Below, piece by piece: positions 26,201 to 34,746 of a stretch of 64,000 nucleotides of DNA (positions are counted from its first letter, which is position 1; the number at the start of each line of letters is the position of its first letter). The notes beneath the pieces were generated by a model. It saw only the letters and a list, made by a program, of their open reading frames with translations. It did not search any database and was not told the origin of the DNA. The DNA lies in NCBI RefSeq assembly GCF_012999535.1, contig NZ_JABBWV010000002.1, positions 496,001 to 560,000 on the forward strand. The letters are read 5' to 3'. The stretch is from Microbispora sp. H11081 (GTDB taxonomy: Bacteria; Actinomycetota; Actinomycetes; Streptosporangiales; Streptosporangiaceae). The translations under genes were made by a program, and so were the position numbers.

Positions 26201-27129
26201 CCGTCATCGTCAGCCCCGGAGGGGCGATCGATCCCGGCGCCGCGCCGGCCAGGAGCACCCGGGCCACGCTGCGGCGCAACTTCTGGCGCGGGGTGTGGCG
26301 GGTGCTGCGGCGCAAGCCCAGCCGCATGGCGGGCGTGGTCATCGTCGCCGTGTTCGCGCTCATGGGCGTTGCGGGGCCGCTGCTCTACCCCGCCCAGTTG
26401 CCGCGCGACGACAACGCGCTGTACGCGGCGCCGAGCCTGGCCCACCCCTTCGGCACCGACTTCGAGGGCACGGACGTGCTCGCGCTGGTCATCACGGGCG
26501 CCCGCTACGTGCTGCTGACCGGCCTGGCCACGGCCGTCATCACGGTCGCGCTCGGCACGCTCATCGGGCTGGTCGCGGGCTTCCACCGCGGCCGGTGGGA
26601 CACGCTGCTCATGCGGCTGACCGACATGAACCTCGCGATCCCCGGCCTGCCGCTGCTGCTCGTGCTGTCCACGGTGTGGAAGTTCGAGAGCCCGCTGGAG
26701 ATGGGCCTGGTGCTGGGGATTCTCGGCTGGGGCGGCATCGCCCGCGCCGTGCGGTCGCAGACGCTGTCGCTGCGCGAGCGCGGCTTCATCGAGGCGGCCC
26801 GCGGCCTCGGCCTGCCGACGCGGCACATCATCGGCCGCGAACTGCTGCCGAGCATGGCGCCGTACATCGCGATGAACATGCTCATCGCCGTAACGGGCGC
26901 GGTGTACGCCCAGGTGGGCCTGTTCTTCCTCGGCGTGCTGCCGTTCGAGTCGAACAACTGGGGGGTGATGCTGAACCTCGCGGTGTTCAACGGCGGGGCG
27001 CTCACCACCCCGGCGGCGCTGCCGTACCTGCTGGCCCCGCTGATCGCGATCCTGCTGCTCACCCTGGGCATCGTGCTGATCGTGGACGCCATGGACGAGA
27101 TCTTCAACCCCCGCCTGCGGGAGGAGTAG
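26197..27129 (+). CDS. ABC permease, DppC/OppC type
   Basis: Second membrane subunit, 310 residues, with the N-terminal OppC_N segment (WRVLRRKPSRMAGVVIVAVF, AHPFGTDFEGTDVLAL) and the EAA loop FIEAARGLGLPTRHIIGRELLPS. The ATG overlaps the upstream stop (ATGA). Works with the DppB-like subunit as a heterodimer. Confidence 0.92.
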   Translation: MTVIVSPGGAIDPGAAPARSTRATLRRNFWRGVWRVLRRKPSRMAGVVIVAVFALMGVAGPLLYPAQLPRDDNALYAAPSLAHPFGTDFEGTDVLALVITGARYVLLTGLATAVITVALGTLIGLVAGFHRGRWDTLLMRLTDMNLAIPGLPLLLVLSTVWKFESPLEMGLVLGILGWGGIARAVRSQTLSLRERGFIEAARGLGLPTRHIIGRELLPSMAPYIAMNMLIAVTGAVYAQVGLFFLGVLPFESNNWGVMLNLAVFNGGALTTPAALPYLLAPLIAILLLTLGIVLIVDAMDEIFNPRLREE

Positions 27130-27134
27130 CCCCT

Positions 27135-28193
27135 ATGACCGCTCACACGGCCGCACGGCACCCGGCAGCACGTGACATCGAAGCACGTGACATAGCAGCA
27201 CCGGGGGTCCGGATCCGGGACCTCACGGTCGTCTACAAGACGCCGTCCGGAGAGCTGCCCGCCGTACGCGGCGTCGACCTCACGCTCGCCCCCGGCACGA
27301 TCACCGGCGTCGTCGGCGAGTCCGGCTCTGGCAAGTCGACGCTCGCGCTCTCGCTGCTCAACGCCGTGCAGCCGCCCGGCAGGATCGCCGCGGGCACCGT
27401 CGAGATCGACGGCCTCGGCGACGTGCTGACGCTGCGGGGCGAGGACCTGCGGCGCGCCCGCGGCAGCCAGGTCGGGTACGTCTTCCAGGCGGCCCAGAAC
27501 TCGCTGAACCCCCTGAAGACCATCGGCAAGCAGTTGCTCGACCTCGGCCGCTCCCACGACGTGGCGGACCTGCGGGCGCTGGTGCGCGACGCCAAGGACC
27601 TGCTCGCCCGCATGGGCATGGACGGCGCCCGCGTGCTCGACTCCTACCAGCACGAGCTGTCCGGCGGCATGCGCCAGCGGGTCGGGATCATGCTCGCGCT
27701 CGCCCTGAACGCCAAGGTCGTCGTCCTGGACGAGCCCACCACCGCCCTCGACATGATCACGCAGGCCACGATCCTGCGGATCATCCGCGAGGTCCACGAG
27801 GAGCGGGGTCTCACCACACTGGTGATCACGCACGACGTGGGCGCCGTGGCCGAGGTCGCCGACAGCCTCGCCGTCATGTACGGCGGGCGGGTGGTCGAGC
27901 ACGGCCCGGTGACCGAGGTGCTCGGCGACGCCCACCACCCCTACACGCAGGGCCTGATCAGGGCGATCCCGCGGCTGACCGGCGACCTGTCGCTGGCCAG
28001 GGCGCTGCCCGGCCGTCCGCCGACGCTCGGGACGCTGCCCACGCAGGGCTGCGTGTTCCGCGAGCGCTGCGAGCGGCGCCTGGAGGTGTGCGAGACCGAC
28101 GAGCCCATGGCCGTCAACAGGGACGGCCGCACCGTCGCCTGCCACGCCACCGACCGCCACCTCACGCTGGTCAAGCGGAAGGAGTTCGTGTGA
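27135..28193 (+). CDS. ABC ATPase, DppD/OppD type
   Basis: ATP-hydrolysing subunit, 352 residues. Walker A GESGSGKST, Q-loop region, signature LSGGMRQRV, Walker B VVVLDEPTTALD and the H-loop His in VITHDVG. The C-terminal oligopeptide_ATP extension includes GCVFRERCERRLEVC, a four-Cys cluster that in relatives holds an iron-sulphur or metal site. The N-terminus carries a short tandem duplication (ARDIEARDIAA; direct repeat around 27170-27199), possibly dispensable. GAGGAG precedes the ATG at 27135. The stop overlaps the next gene (GTGA). Confidence 0.92.
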   Translation: MTAHTAARHPAARDIEARDIAAPGVRIRDLTVVYKTPSGELPAVRGVDLTLAPGTITGVVGESGSGKSTLALSLLNAVQPPGRIAAGTVEIDGLGDVLTLRGEDLRRARGSQVGYVFQAAQNSLNPLKTIGKQLLDLGRSHDVADLRALVRDAKDLLARMGMDGARVLDSYQHELSGGMRQRVGIMLALALNAKVVVLDEPTTALDMITQATILRIIREVHEERGLTTLVITHDVGAVAEVADSLAVMYGGRVVEHGPVTEVLGDAHHPYTQGLIRAIPRLTGDLSLARALPGRPPTLGTLPTQGCVFRERCERRLEVCETDEPMAVNRDGRTVACHATDRHLTLVKRKEFV

Positions 28194-29209
28194 TCACGGG
28201 GACCGGCATCACCAAGGTCTTCAGGCAGCGCGGCGGGCTGCTCGGGGGCCGCGAGGTGCGCGCGCTGCGCGGCGTGGACTTCGCCATCGCCAAGGGCGGC
28301 TCCGTCTCGTTCATCGGCGAGTCGGGCAGCGGCAAGACCACCCTCGGCCGGATCGTCGCCGGGCTGGAGACGTGCGACTCCGGCGAGATCGTCATCGACG
28401 GCGTGCCGATGTCGTCGCTGAGCCACCGCAGGCGGCAGCCGTACTTCCGCCGGGTCCAGCTCATCCACCAGGACCCCTACTCGGCGCTCAACCCCACGAG
28501 GACGATCCACCAGGCGCTGGAGGCGCCGCTGCGGCTGCGCGCCGGGCAGACGGGCCGGTCGAGGTCGTGGATCGACGATCGGGCCGAGGAACTGCTGGCG
28601 ATGGTGGGCATCGACCCCGGCTACGTGCTGCCGCGCTACCCCCACCAGTTGTCGGGCGGCATGCGCCAGCGCGTGGTGATCGCCCGCGCGCTCACCATGG
28701 ACCCGGAGGTCCTGGTCGCCGACGAGGCCGTCTCGATGATCGACGTGTCCCTGCGCCTGGGCATCCTCGCGCTGCTGAGGGACCTGCGCGAGCGGCTCGG
28801 CGTCGGGGTGCTGTTCATCACCCACGACATCGCCACCGCCCGCTACATCGGCGGCGACGGCGAGCTGTACGTGCTCTACCGCGGTCAGGTCGTCGAGCGG
28901 GGCGCCACCGAGAAGATCATCGCCGACCCGGTCCACCCGTACACGCAGTCGCTGCTGTCGGCGACCCCGGTGCTGCACGGCCTGGAGAGGCCGGGCGCGG
29001 AGCGGGTCGTGCCGCGGGAGATGCAGCGGGAGGGGCTGCCCGACGGCGGGTGCCTGTTCGCGCGGCGCTGCCCGTTCGCCACCGAACGCTGCGAGAGCGA
29101 GATGCCCGTGCTGGGCCGCTACGGCGGGGAGGGAACGCCGGCCGAGCAGGAGCACGCCTGCTTCCATCCCCAGCGGCGTGCCGTGATCCCGGTGGGGGTG
29201 GGCGAGTGA
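28190..29209 (+). CDS. ABC ATPase, DppF/OppF type
   Basis: Second ATPase, 339 residues. Walker A GESGSGKTT, signature LSGGMRQRV, Walker B VLVADEA followed by SMID, where the usual Pro after DE is Ala and the D-loop is Met-Ile-Asp rather than Ala-Leu-Asp; such variants are tolerated in this subfamily. C-terminal Cys cluster GCLFARRCPFATERC. Start GTG at 28190 in the upstream stop (GTGA), preceded by AAGGAG. Partner of the DppD-like ATPase. Confidence 0.92.
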   Translation: MITGTGITKVFRQRGGLLGGREVRALRGVDFAIAKGGSVSFIGESGSGKTTLGRIVAGLETCDSGEIVIDGVPMSSLSHRRRQPYFRRVQLIHQDPYSALNPTRTIHQALEAPLRLRAGQTGRSRSWIDDRAEELLAMVGIDPGYVLPRYPHQLSGGMRQRVVIARALTMDPEVLVADEAVSMIDVSLRLGILALLRDLRERLGVGVLFITHDIATARYIGGDGELYVLYRGQVVERGATEKIIADPVHPYTQSLLSATPVLHGLERPGAERVVPREMQREGLPDGGCLFARRCPFATERCESEMPVLGRYGGEGTPAEQEHACFHPQRRAVIPVGVGE

Positions 29210-30081
29210 CGGACATCGCCCCTGTCGCCGTCGACGACCGGGTGGCGGACGTCGCGGCCGCCGCCCTGTGGGCGGACGCCGCGGACGCCCCGCCGGTCGT
29301 CCGGCGGCTGGCCGACCCGCCGCCGGAGCGCGAGTGGACCGTCCTGTCCACGCCGGGCCGCGAGGGCGTCGTGTTCGCCTCCGTCGGCGTGGACGGCGGC
29401 CACACCACGGGCCACGTCGACCTGATCGCCGTGGATCCCGCCGCCCAGGGCCGGGGGATCGGGCGGGCGCTCGCCGGCGCGGCCGAGGAGTGGATGCGGG
29501 CACACGGCGCCACCGAGGCGAGGTTCGCCGGCAACCCGCCCTGCTACGCCTGGCCGGGGATCGACGTGCGCTACACTCCGGCGGCCTGCCTGGCCGAACG
29601 CATGGGCTACGAGCGCTACCGCGTCGCCTGGAACATGACGGCGGAACTGCCGGCCCGCTACGACGAGGCCGAGCACGAGGCCGACCTCGCGAAGCTCGCC
29701 GAGGCCGGAGTGACGGTCGCGGCGGCGCCGGCCGGTGAGCGAGCGGAGATCGCTGACTTCGTCCGCGGGCAGTGGAACGACAACTGGGCCTGGGAGGCCG
29801 CGCAGGCGACCGGCCTCCGTTACGCGGAGCGCGACGGGGAGATCCTCGGCTTCGCCGCCTGGGGCGCCCGGCCGCTGTGGTTCGGCCCGATGGGCACGGC
29901 GCAGGCCGCCCGCGGGCTCGGCGTGGGCCGGGTGCTGCTGCGCCGCTGCCTCGCCGACCAGGCCGCCGCGGGCCAGACGTCCGCGCAGATCGGCTGGGTC
30001 GGCCCGATCCGCTTCTACTCCCGGGCGGTGGGCGCCCGCGCCGAGCGGGTGTTCTGGCTCTACCGCCGCGCCCTGGACTGA
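29206..30081 (+). CDS. Tandem GNAT acetyltransferase in muropeptide operon
   Basis: 291 residues with two GNAT-type N-acetyltransferase domains in tandem. The first contains the acetyl-CoA loop motif VDPAAQGRGIGRALAG (about 80-95), the second GLGVGRVLLRRCL (about 232-244). Translation is coupled to the ATPase gene (GTG at 29206 inside its stop, GTGA), so it belongs to the import operon. Function not known; a role in acetylating imported amino sugars or peptides is a guess. Its stop is 2 bp from the stop of the convergent namZ. Confidence 0.82.
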   Translation: MTDIAPVAVDDRVADVAAAALWADAADAPPVVRRLADPPPEREWTVLSTPGREGVVFASVGVDGGHTTGHVDLIAVDPAAQGRGIGRALAGAAEEWMRAHGATEARFAGNPPCYAWPGIDVRYTPAACLAERMGYERYRVAWNMTAELPARYDEAEHEADLAKLAEAGVTVAAAPAGERAEIADFVRGQWNDNWAWEAAQATGLRYAERDGEILGFAAWGARPLWFGPMGTAQAARGLGVGRVLLRRCLADQAAAGQTSAQIGWVGPIRFYSRAVGARAERVFWLYRRALD

Positions 30082-30083
30082 TG

Positions 30084-31193
30084 TCAGCGGTACAGCAGCT
30101 CACCCCGGGGCGGGCCAGGCGGGGGGCACAGCTCCCTGGGGTCGAGGCCTGCCTCCAGGTGCTCGCGCAGCGACGCCGAGCCCCACAGCAGGTCGAGGAA
30201 CGGCTCGCAGCCGAAGTCGCCCGGATAGAGGGCCCGCAGCACGTGCAGGACGGACACGCCCGTGAGCACCGGCAGGAAGGCCCGCCGGTCGGTCACGTGC
30301 AACTGCACGCCGCGCACCCCGACGCCCGCGTGCCTGCCGAAGGTCGGGGTGAACCACGTGTCGCGGAAGCGCACCCCGGGCAGGCCGAGGTCGTTGAGCG
30401 CCGACGCGAACCGGCCGTCCGCGTACGGCGCGCCGACCAGCTCGAACGGCCGGGTCGTGCCGCGGCCCTCGGCGGCGTTCACGCCCTCCAGCAGCCCGGT
30501 GCCGGGATAGACCAGGGCGGTGTCGAGGGTCGGCATGTTGGCCGACGGCATCACCCAGGGCAGCCCGGTGCGGTCGAACCACCACTCCCTGCGCCAGCCC
30601 TCCACGGGCACGACCTCCAGATCCGCGCCGAGCGCGCGGTTGACGGTCAGCGCGATCTCGCCGGGCGTGAGGCCGTGCCGTACGGGCAGGGGGGCGCGGC
30701 CGACGAAGCTCGCGAACGCCGGGTCGAGCACCGGGCCCTCCGCCACCGCGCCGCCGATCGGGTTGGGCCGGTCGAGCACGGTGAACCGCAGCCCGAGCCT
30801 GGCCGCCGAGCCCATCAGGTCGTACATCGTCCAGACGTAGGTGTAGAAACGCGCGCCCACGTCGCACACGTCGAAGACGAGCGCCTTCACCCCGGACGAC
30901 GCGACCAGCGCGTCCAGTTCGTCGCCCGACCGCCGGTAGGTGTCGAGCACGGGCAGGCCGGTGACCGGGTCGGTGGAGTCGCCCTCGCCGCCGCCCGCCT
31001 GCGCCGTGCCGCGCAGGCCGTGCTCAGGGCTGAACAACGTGGTCACGGGCACTCCCGCGGCCAGCAGGGCGGGTGCGGCGGCGGTCAGATCGGGCAGGAC
31101 CCCTGTGGGGTTGGTGACGAGCCCGACCCGTCCGCGTCCGGCGCCCGGCACGCCCGCCAGCCGCTCGAGACCCGTACGCACGCGATGACCCAT
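30084..31193 (-). CDS. namZ: NamZ-like exo-beta-N-acetylmuramidase (DUF1343)
   Basis: DUF1343 family (glycoside hydrolase family 171); the Bacillus member NamZ removes MurNAc from the non-reducing end of peptidoglycan fragments. 369 residues with family blocks RVGLVTNPTGV, LFSPEHGLRG, FDVCDVGARFYTYVWTM, DRPNPIGG, WVMPSANMPT and GTGLLEGVNAAEGRGTTRPFE, the latter two holding the proposed catalytic Glu residues. No signal peptide is evident, so it is probably cytoplasmic here. Start: the ATG at 31193, with GGAG a few bases upstream; only 24 bp separate it from the divergent murQ start. Confidence 0.9.
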   Translation of the reverse strand: MGHRVRTGLERLAGVPGAGRGRVGLVTNPTGVLPDLTAAAPALLAAGVPVTTLFSPEHGLRGTAQAGGGEGDSTDPVTGLPVLDTYRRSGDELDALVASSGVKALVFDVCDVGARFYTYVWTMYDLMGSAARLGLRFTVLDRPNPIGGAVAEGPVLDPAFASFVGRAPLPVRHGLTPGEIALTVNRALGADLEVVPVEGWRREWWFDRTGLPWVMPSANMPTLDTALVYPGTGLLEGVNAAEGRGTTRPFELVGAPYADGRFASALNDLGLPGVRFRDTWFTPTFGRHAGVGVRGVQLHVTDRRAFLPVLTGVSVLHVLRALYPGDFGCEPFLDLLWGSASLREHLEAGLDPRELCPPPGPPRGELLYR

Positions 31194-31217
31194 CAAGCAC
31201 TCCGAAGCCGAGGAACC

Positions 31218-32132
31218 ATGACGCAGCCCACGACGCAATCACTCGCCGTTCTCGCCACAGAACAGAGCGATCCCCGCTTCAGCGGAATCGACACGCTGCC
31301 GACGGAGGAGATCGCGCGGCTCATGAACACCGCAGACGCCGCCGTCCCGGCCGCGGTGGGCCGCGCCGTCCCGGAGATCTCCGCGGCGATCGACGCGATC
31401 GCGGCGCGGATGGCCGACGGGGGCAGGCTCCTCTACGTCGGCGCGGGCACCTCAGGGCGGCTCGCGGTGCTCGACGCGTCCGAGTGCCCGCCGACCTTCG
31501 GCACGCACCCCGACCTCGTCCAGGGCATCATCGCGGGCGGCGAGGCCGCGCTGGTGCGGTCGGTCGAGGGCGCGGAGGACGACGCGGAGGCGGGCGCCGC
31601 CGTGATCCGCGCGAAGGCGGTCGGCCCGCTCGACTCCGTCGTCGGCATCTCCGCCAGCGGGCGCGCGCCGTACGTCGTCGCGGCGGTCGAGCAGGCCAGG
31701 CGGCTCGGCGCGCTGACCGTGGGCGTGGCCTGCAACACCGGCACTCCGCTCGCGCGGGCGGCCGACCACGCGATCGAGGCCGTCGTGGGACCCGAGGTGG
31801 TCACCGGCTCGACGCGGCTGAAGGCCGGCACGGCCCAGAAGCTGGTCCTCAACATGATCTCGACGATCACCATGATCAGGTCGGGCCGGACGTACGGGAA
31901 CTACATGGTCGACGTCGTGGCCAGCAACTCCAAGCTGGTCGACCGGGCGGCCCGCATCGTCTCCGACATCACCGGCACGCGGGTGCCCCGGGCCAGGGAG
32001 GTCCTGGAGGACGCCGGGCGGGACGTGAAGACGGCCGTCGTGATGATCGAACGCGGCGTGGGCGCCGACGACGCCCGCGCGCTGCTCGCGGCGCACGGCA
32101 ACCGGCTCGGCCCGGCGCTGCGCGGCGCCTGA
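31218..32132 (+). CDS. murQ: N-acetylmuramic acid 6-phosphate etherase
   Basis: MurQ cleaves the lactyl ether of MurNAc-6-P to GlcNAc-6-P and D-lactate, the step that makes MurNAc usable. 304 residues with an SIS domain: VGAGTSGRLAVLDASECPPTFG (74-95, Glu89 corresponding to the catalytic Glu in E. coli MurQ), SVEGAEDD (about 115-122, second acidic position), GISASGRAPYV and GSTRLKAGTAQKLVLNMIST. AGGA lies just before the ATG at 31218. Divergent from namZ and followed at 6 bp by the serine hydrolase gene. No MurR/RpiR regulator is adjacent, unlike in Bacillus and E. coli. Confidence 0.95.
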   Translation: MTQPTTQSLAVLATEQSDPRFSGIDTLPTEEIARLMNTADAAVPAAVGRAVPEISAAIDAIAARMADGGRLLYVGAGTSGRLAVLDASECPPTFGTHPDLVQGIIAGGEAALVRSVEGAEDDAEAGAAVIRAKAVGPLDSVVGISASGRAPYVVAAVEQARRLGALTVGVACNTGTPLARAADHAIEAVVGPEVVTGSTRLKAGTAQKLVLNMISTITMIRSGRTYGNYMVDVVASNSKLVDRAARIVSDITGTRVPRAREVLEDAGRDVKTAVVMIERGVGADDARALLAAHGNRLGPALRGA

Positions 32133-32138
32133 TCGCGA

Positions 32139-33173
32139 ATGGGGCCCGATCACATGCTCGAGGACGTCCTGCGGGCCGCGGTGCCCGAGGTGGCCTCGGC
32201 GGCGGTGGCCCTGATCGCCGTCGACGGGCGCACGGTCGCCGGGGCCGCCGTGGGGGAGGCCGCGCGGTACGCCGACGCGTCCGGCGGGCTGCTGCCGCAG
32301 CGGCCGCCCGTGACGGCGGACGCGCTCTTCGACATCGCGTCCCTGAGCAAGATGTTCACCGCGGCGGTGCTGGTCTCGCTGGCCGGGGAGGGCGCGCTCG
32401 ACCTCGACGAGCCGGTGGCCGTCCGGCTGCCCCGGTTCTACCGGAGCAGGCCGGAGATCACCGTACGGCACCTGCTGACGCATTCGGCGGGCCTGCCCGC
32501 GAGCCGCCGGGTGGAGGAGGAGCCGGAGGAGGCCCGCTGGGACCTCGTCCTGTCCACCCCGGCGCAGGGGCCGCCGGGCACGCACCTCTACTCGGACGTC
32601 GGCATGATCACGGCGGGGCGGGTGGCCGAGGCCGCGGGCGGGGCGCCGCTGGACGTGCTGGTGCGCGAGCGGGTCACCGGACCGCTCGGCCTGTCCGCCA
32701 CGACGTACGGGCCGGTCGACCCGGGCCGGGCCGTCGCCACGGAGTTCAAGCGCGGCACGTGCGTCAGGGGCGAGGTGCACGACGAGACGGCGTACGCGCT
32801 GGGCGGCGTGGCCGGGCACGCGGGGCTGTTCTCCACGGCCGCCGACCTCGTGCGCTTCGGCGAGGCGCTGCGCACCGGAGGCGGGCCGATGCTGCCCGCC
32901 GAGTGGACCGCGGAGATGCTGCGCGACCAGGGGGTGCCCGGGGCCGCCTTCCGCCAGGGGCTCGGGGTGCGGATCGGCGATCCCGCCATCGTGGGGCCGC
33001 TCACGGGCGCGTTCGGCCACTCGGGTTTCACCGGCACGTCGCTGGTCGTCGATCCCGTCCGCCGGCTGACCGTCGTGCTGCTCACCAACAACGTCCATCC
33101 GCTCAGGGGACGGCCCGGCATTCGCGACCTGCGGCACGCCGTCGCGGCGGAGGCGCTGCGCCTGGCCGGCTGA
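32139..33173 (+). CDS. Serine hydrolase, beta-lactamase family (AmiE-like)
   Basis: Class C beta-lactamase/penicillin-binding fold, 344 residues (339 from the ATG at 32154). Nucleophile motif SLSK in FDIASLSKMF (about 67-70), YSD as the Y-x-N equivalent (about 147-149) and HSGFTG as the KTG equivalent. No signal peptide. In Bacillus subtilis the murQ-murR-murP-amiE-nagZ-namZ locus has a protein of this type, AmiE, which cuts the peptide from MurNAc; the neighbourhood here makes the same role likely, but an esterase or carboxypeptidase cannot be excluded. 6 bp after murQ, so almost certainly co-transcribed. Confidence 0.85.
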   Translation: MGPDHMLEDVLRAAVPEVASAAVALIAVDGRTVAGAAVGEAARYADASGGLLPQRPPVTADALFDIASLSKMFTAAVLVSLAGEGALDLDEPVAVRLPRFYRSRPEITVRHLLTHSAGLPASRRVEEEPEEARWDLVLSTPAQGPPGTHLYSDVGMITAGRVAEAAGGAPLDVLVRERVTGPLGLSATTYGPVDPGRAVATEFKRGTCVRGEVHDETAYALGGVAGHAGLFSTAADLVRFGEALRTGGGPMLPAEWTAEMLRDQGVPGAAFRQGLGVRIGDPAIVGPLTGAFGHSGFTGTSLVVDPVRRLTVVLLTNNVHPLRGRPGIRDLRHAVAAEALRLAG

Positions 33174-33184
33174 GCCTGGCGCAT

Positions 33185-33208
33185 GTTTGATCCTCCTCCT
33201 CCGGGTCA
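33185..33208 (+). promoter_or_regulatory. SigB-like promoter candidate
   Basis: GTTT (33185-33188), 14 bp, GGGTCA (33203-33208) resembles the GTTT-N14/16-GGGTAT pattern of SigB-type stress sigma factors; the last two bases deviate. Confidence 0.3.
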
Positions 33209-33243
33209 GTAGGCAGACCGACCCCCCGAGGAGAGGAGCTGTG

Positions 33244-34056
33244 ATGACGACCGCGCATCAGGCCGGACAGCGGATGGAGGGTGCGGCCAGGAGAGCGGCC
33301 GACCACCCCGCCATGGAGAAGCTCGCCAAGGTCGGATTCGCCGCCCGGGGCGTCCTCTACGCCATCATCGGCTTCGTCGCCCTCCAGATCGCCTTCGGCG
33401 GGGGCGGCGAGGCCGACAAGAGCAGCGCGATCCAGATCGTGCGCGACTCGCCCATGGGCGACCCCCTGCTGTGGATCATGGCCGTCGGCCTGGCCGCGCT
33501 GGCGATCTGGCAGATCTCCGAGGCGGTGTGGGGCCGTCCCGAGGTCAAGGACCGCGTGGAGTCCGTGGCCAGGGCCGTCGTCTACGCGGGACTCGTGTTC
33601 TCGATGGTGGCCCTGCTCACGCGGAACAAGGCCGCCTCCTCGTCCGACAGCCAGTCGAAGGACGTCACCAAGGCGCTTTTCGAGCTGCCGGGCGGTCAGT
33701 TCCTGGTCGGCCTGCTGGCGCTCGGCGTGATCGCCCTCGGCGTCTACTGGATCTACGAGGGCTGGACCGAGAAGTTCATGAAGGACATGCACGTGACCAC
33801 GCCTCGCGCCCGCGGCGTCGTGACCAAGCTCGGCAAGGCCGGCTACATCGCCCGCGGCGTCATCGCGCTGGCCGCCGGCGTCCTGATCGGCAAGGCCGCC
33901 ATCACCTACGACCCCGACAAGGCGGCCGGCATCGACGGCGCGCTGAAGTCGCTCGCCGACACCCCCGCGGGACCGTGGCTGCTCGTCGTGGTCGCGCTCG
34001 GCCTGGTGCTGTTCGCCGCCTACTGCTTCGCGGAGGCCCGCTGGCACCGCGTCTGA
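33244..34056 (+). CDS. DUF1206 membrane protein
   Basis: Membrane protein of 270 residues made of three repeated units (about 24-90, 107-180, 196-265), each starting with a G-(F/Y)-xARG-type stretch: VGFAARGVLYAIIG, VARAVVYAGLVF, AGYIARGVIALAAG. Each unit has two TM helices, six in total. This is the DUF1206 pattern; no biochemical function is established. GAGGAGAGGAG lies before the ATG at 33244. The possible SigB-like promoter would put it in a stress regulon. Confidence 0.88.
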   Translation: MTTAHQAGQRMEGAARRAADHPAMEKLAKVGFAARGVLYAIIGFVALQIAFGGGGEADKSSAIQIVRDSPMGDPLLWIMAVGLAALAIWQISEAVWGRPEVKDRVESVARAVVYAGLVFSMVALLTRNKAASSSDSQSKDVTKALFELPGGQFLVGLLALGVIALGVYWIYEGWTEKFMKDMHVTTPRARGVVTKLGKAGYIARGVIALAAGVLIGKAAITYDPDKAAGIDGALKSLADTPAGPWLLVVVALGLVLFAAYCFAEARWHRV

Positions 34057-34075
34057 GCTGATCCAGGGCGCCGGC

Positions 34076-34388
34076 TCAGGTCGCCGCCCCGGACGACGTA
34101 CGGCGCAGGCCGTCCATGAGCAGGTCGAGCAGCCGCCCGGCCTGCTCTCTCTGTGCGGGCTCCCCCGCGGCGAAGCAGACGCCGTTCACGCCCGCGAGCA
34201 CGTCCTCGGCCGCCACGTCCCGCCGCAGCGTCCCCGCCGCGCCGCCCGCGTCGAGCAACGCGCCGATCGTCCCGGCCAGCAGCTCACGGCTGTGCGCGTA
34301 CGGATCGGCGCCGGAGGCGATCACGGCGCGCAACGCGCCGGCCATGCCCCCGCTTGGTCGCCAGGTAGTCGACGAAACTCGAGCGCAT
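34076..34388 (-). pseudogene. Relic of a TetR-family regulator (C-terminal half)
   Basis: Only the C-terminal ligand domain of a TetR-type repressor remains. FVDYLATKRG (reading from 34388) is cut by a one-base frameshift in the run of five C at 34347-34351; removing one base restores KRG-MAGALRAVIASGADPYA through LLDLLMDGLRRTSSG. The N-terminal helix-turn-helix is missing altogether: upstream sequence turns into an SDR fragment on the opposite strand. The frameshift could be a homopolymer sequencing error, but the loss of the DNA-binding half cannot. Confidence 0.78.
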
Positions 34389-34626
34389 GCGCACCCGGGT
34401 GGGCGGAGACGGTCCCGCGTGGAAGACGGCCGAGCAGGGCGCGGCCACCTCCGTGCTGGCCGCGGCCTCGCCGCTGCTGGAGGGCGTCACCGGGCGGTAC
34501 TTCGAGGACTGCCAGGAGGCGGAGCCCCACCGGCCGGGCACCCGGCGGGGAGTGGCGGCGTACGCGCTCGACCCCGAGGCGGCCACCCTGCTGTGGCAGG
34601 TGTCGGTGGACCTGCTCGACCTGTGA
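34387..34626 (+). pseudogene. Relic of an SDR gene (C-terminal third)
   Basis: About 70 residues ([50 protein letters not shown]) match the C-terminal end of SDRs like the one at 18345-19301. The Rossmann cofactor motif and catalytic Tyr-Lys are absent. It abuts the tetR relic in divergent orientation, as if an internal deletion removed the 5' parts of both genes together with their shared promoter. Confidence 0.78.
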
Positions 34627-34746
34627 AATCCGCCACGGTCCGCCCCGGACGAAACCCGGTGAGACCCGGTGACACCCCGTCTCACCTGGGCGGACTCTGA
34701 GGATCTCTTTCTTCTCCGCACGGTCACGGGACCTGCGGCCCGAATC

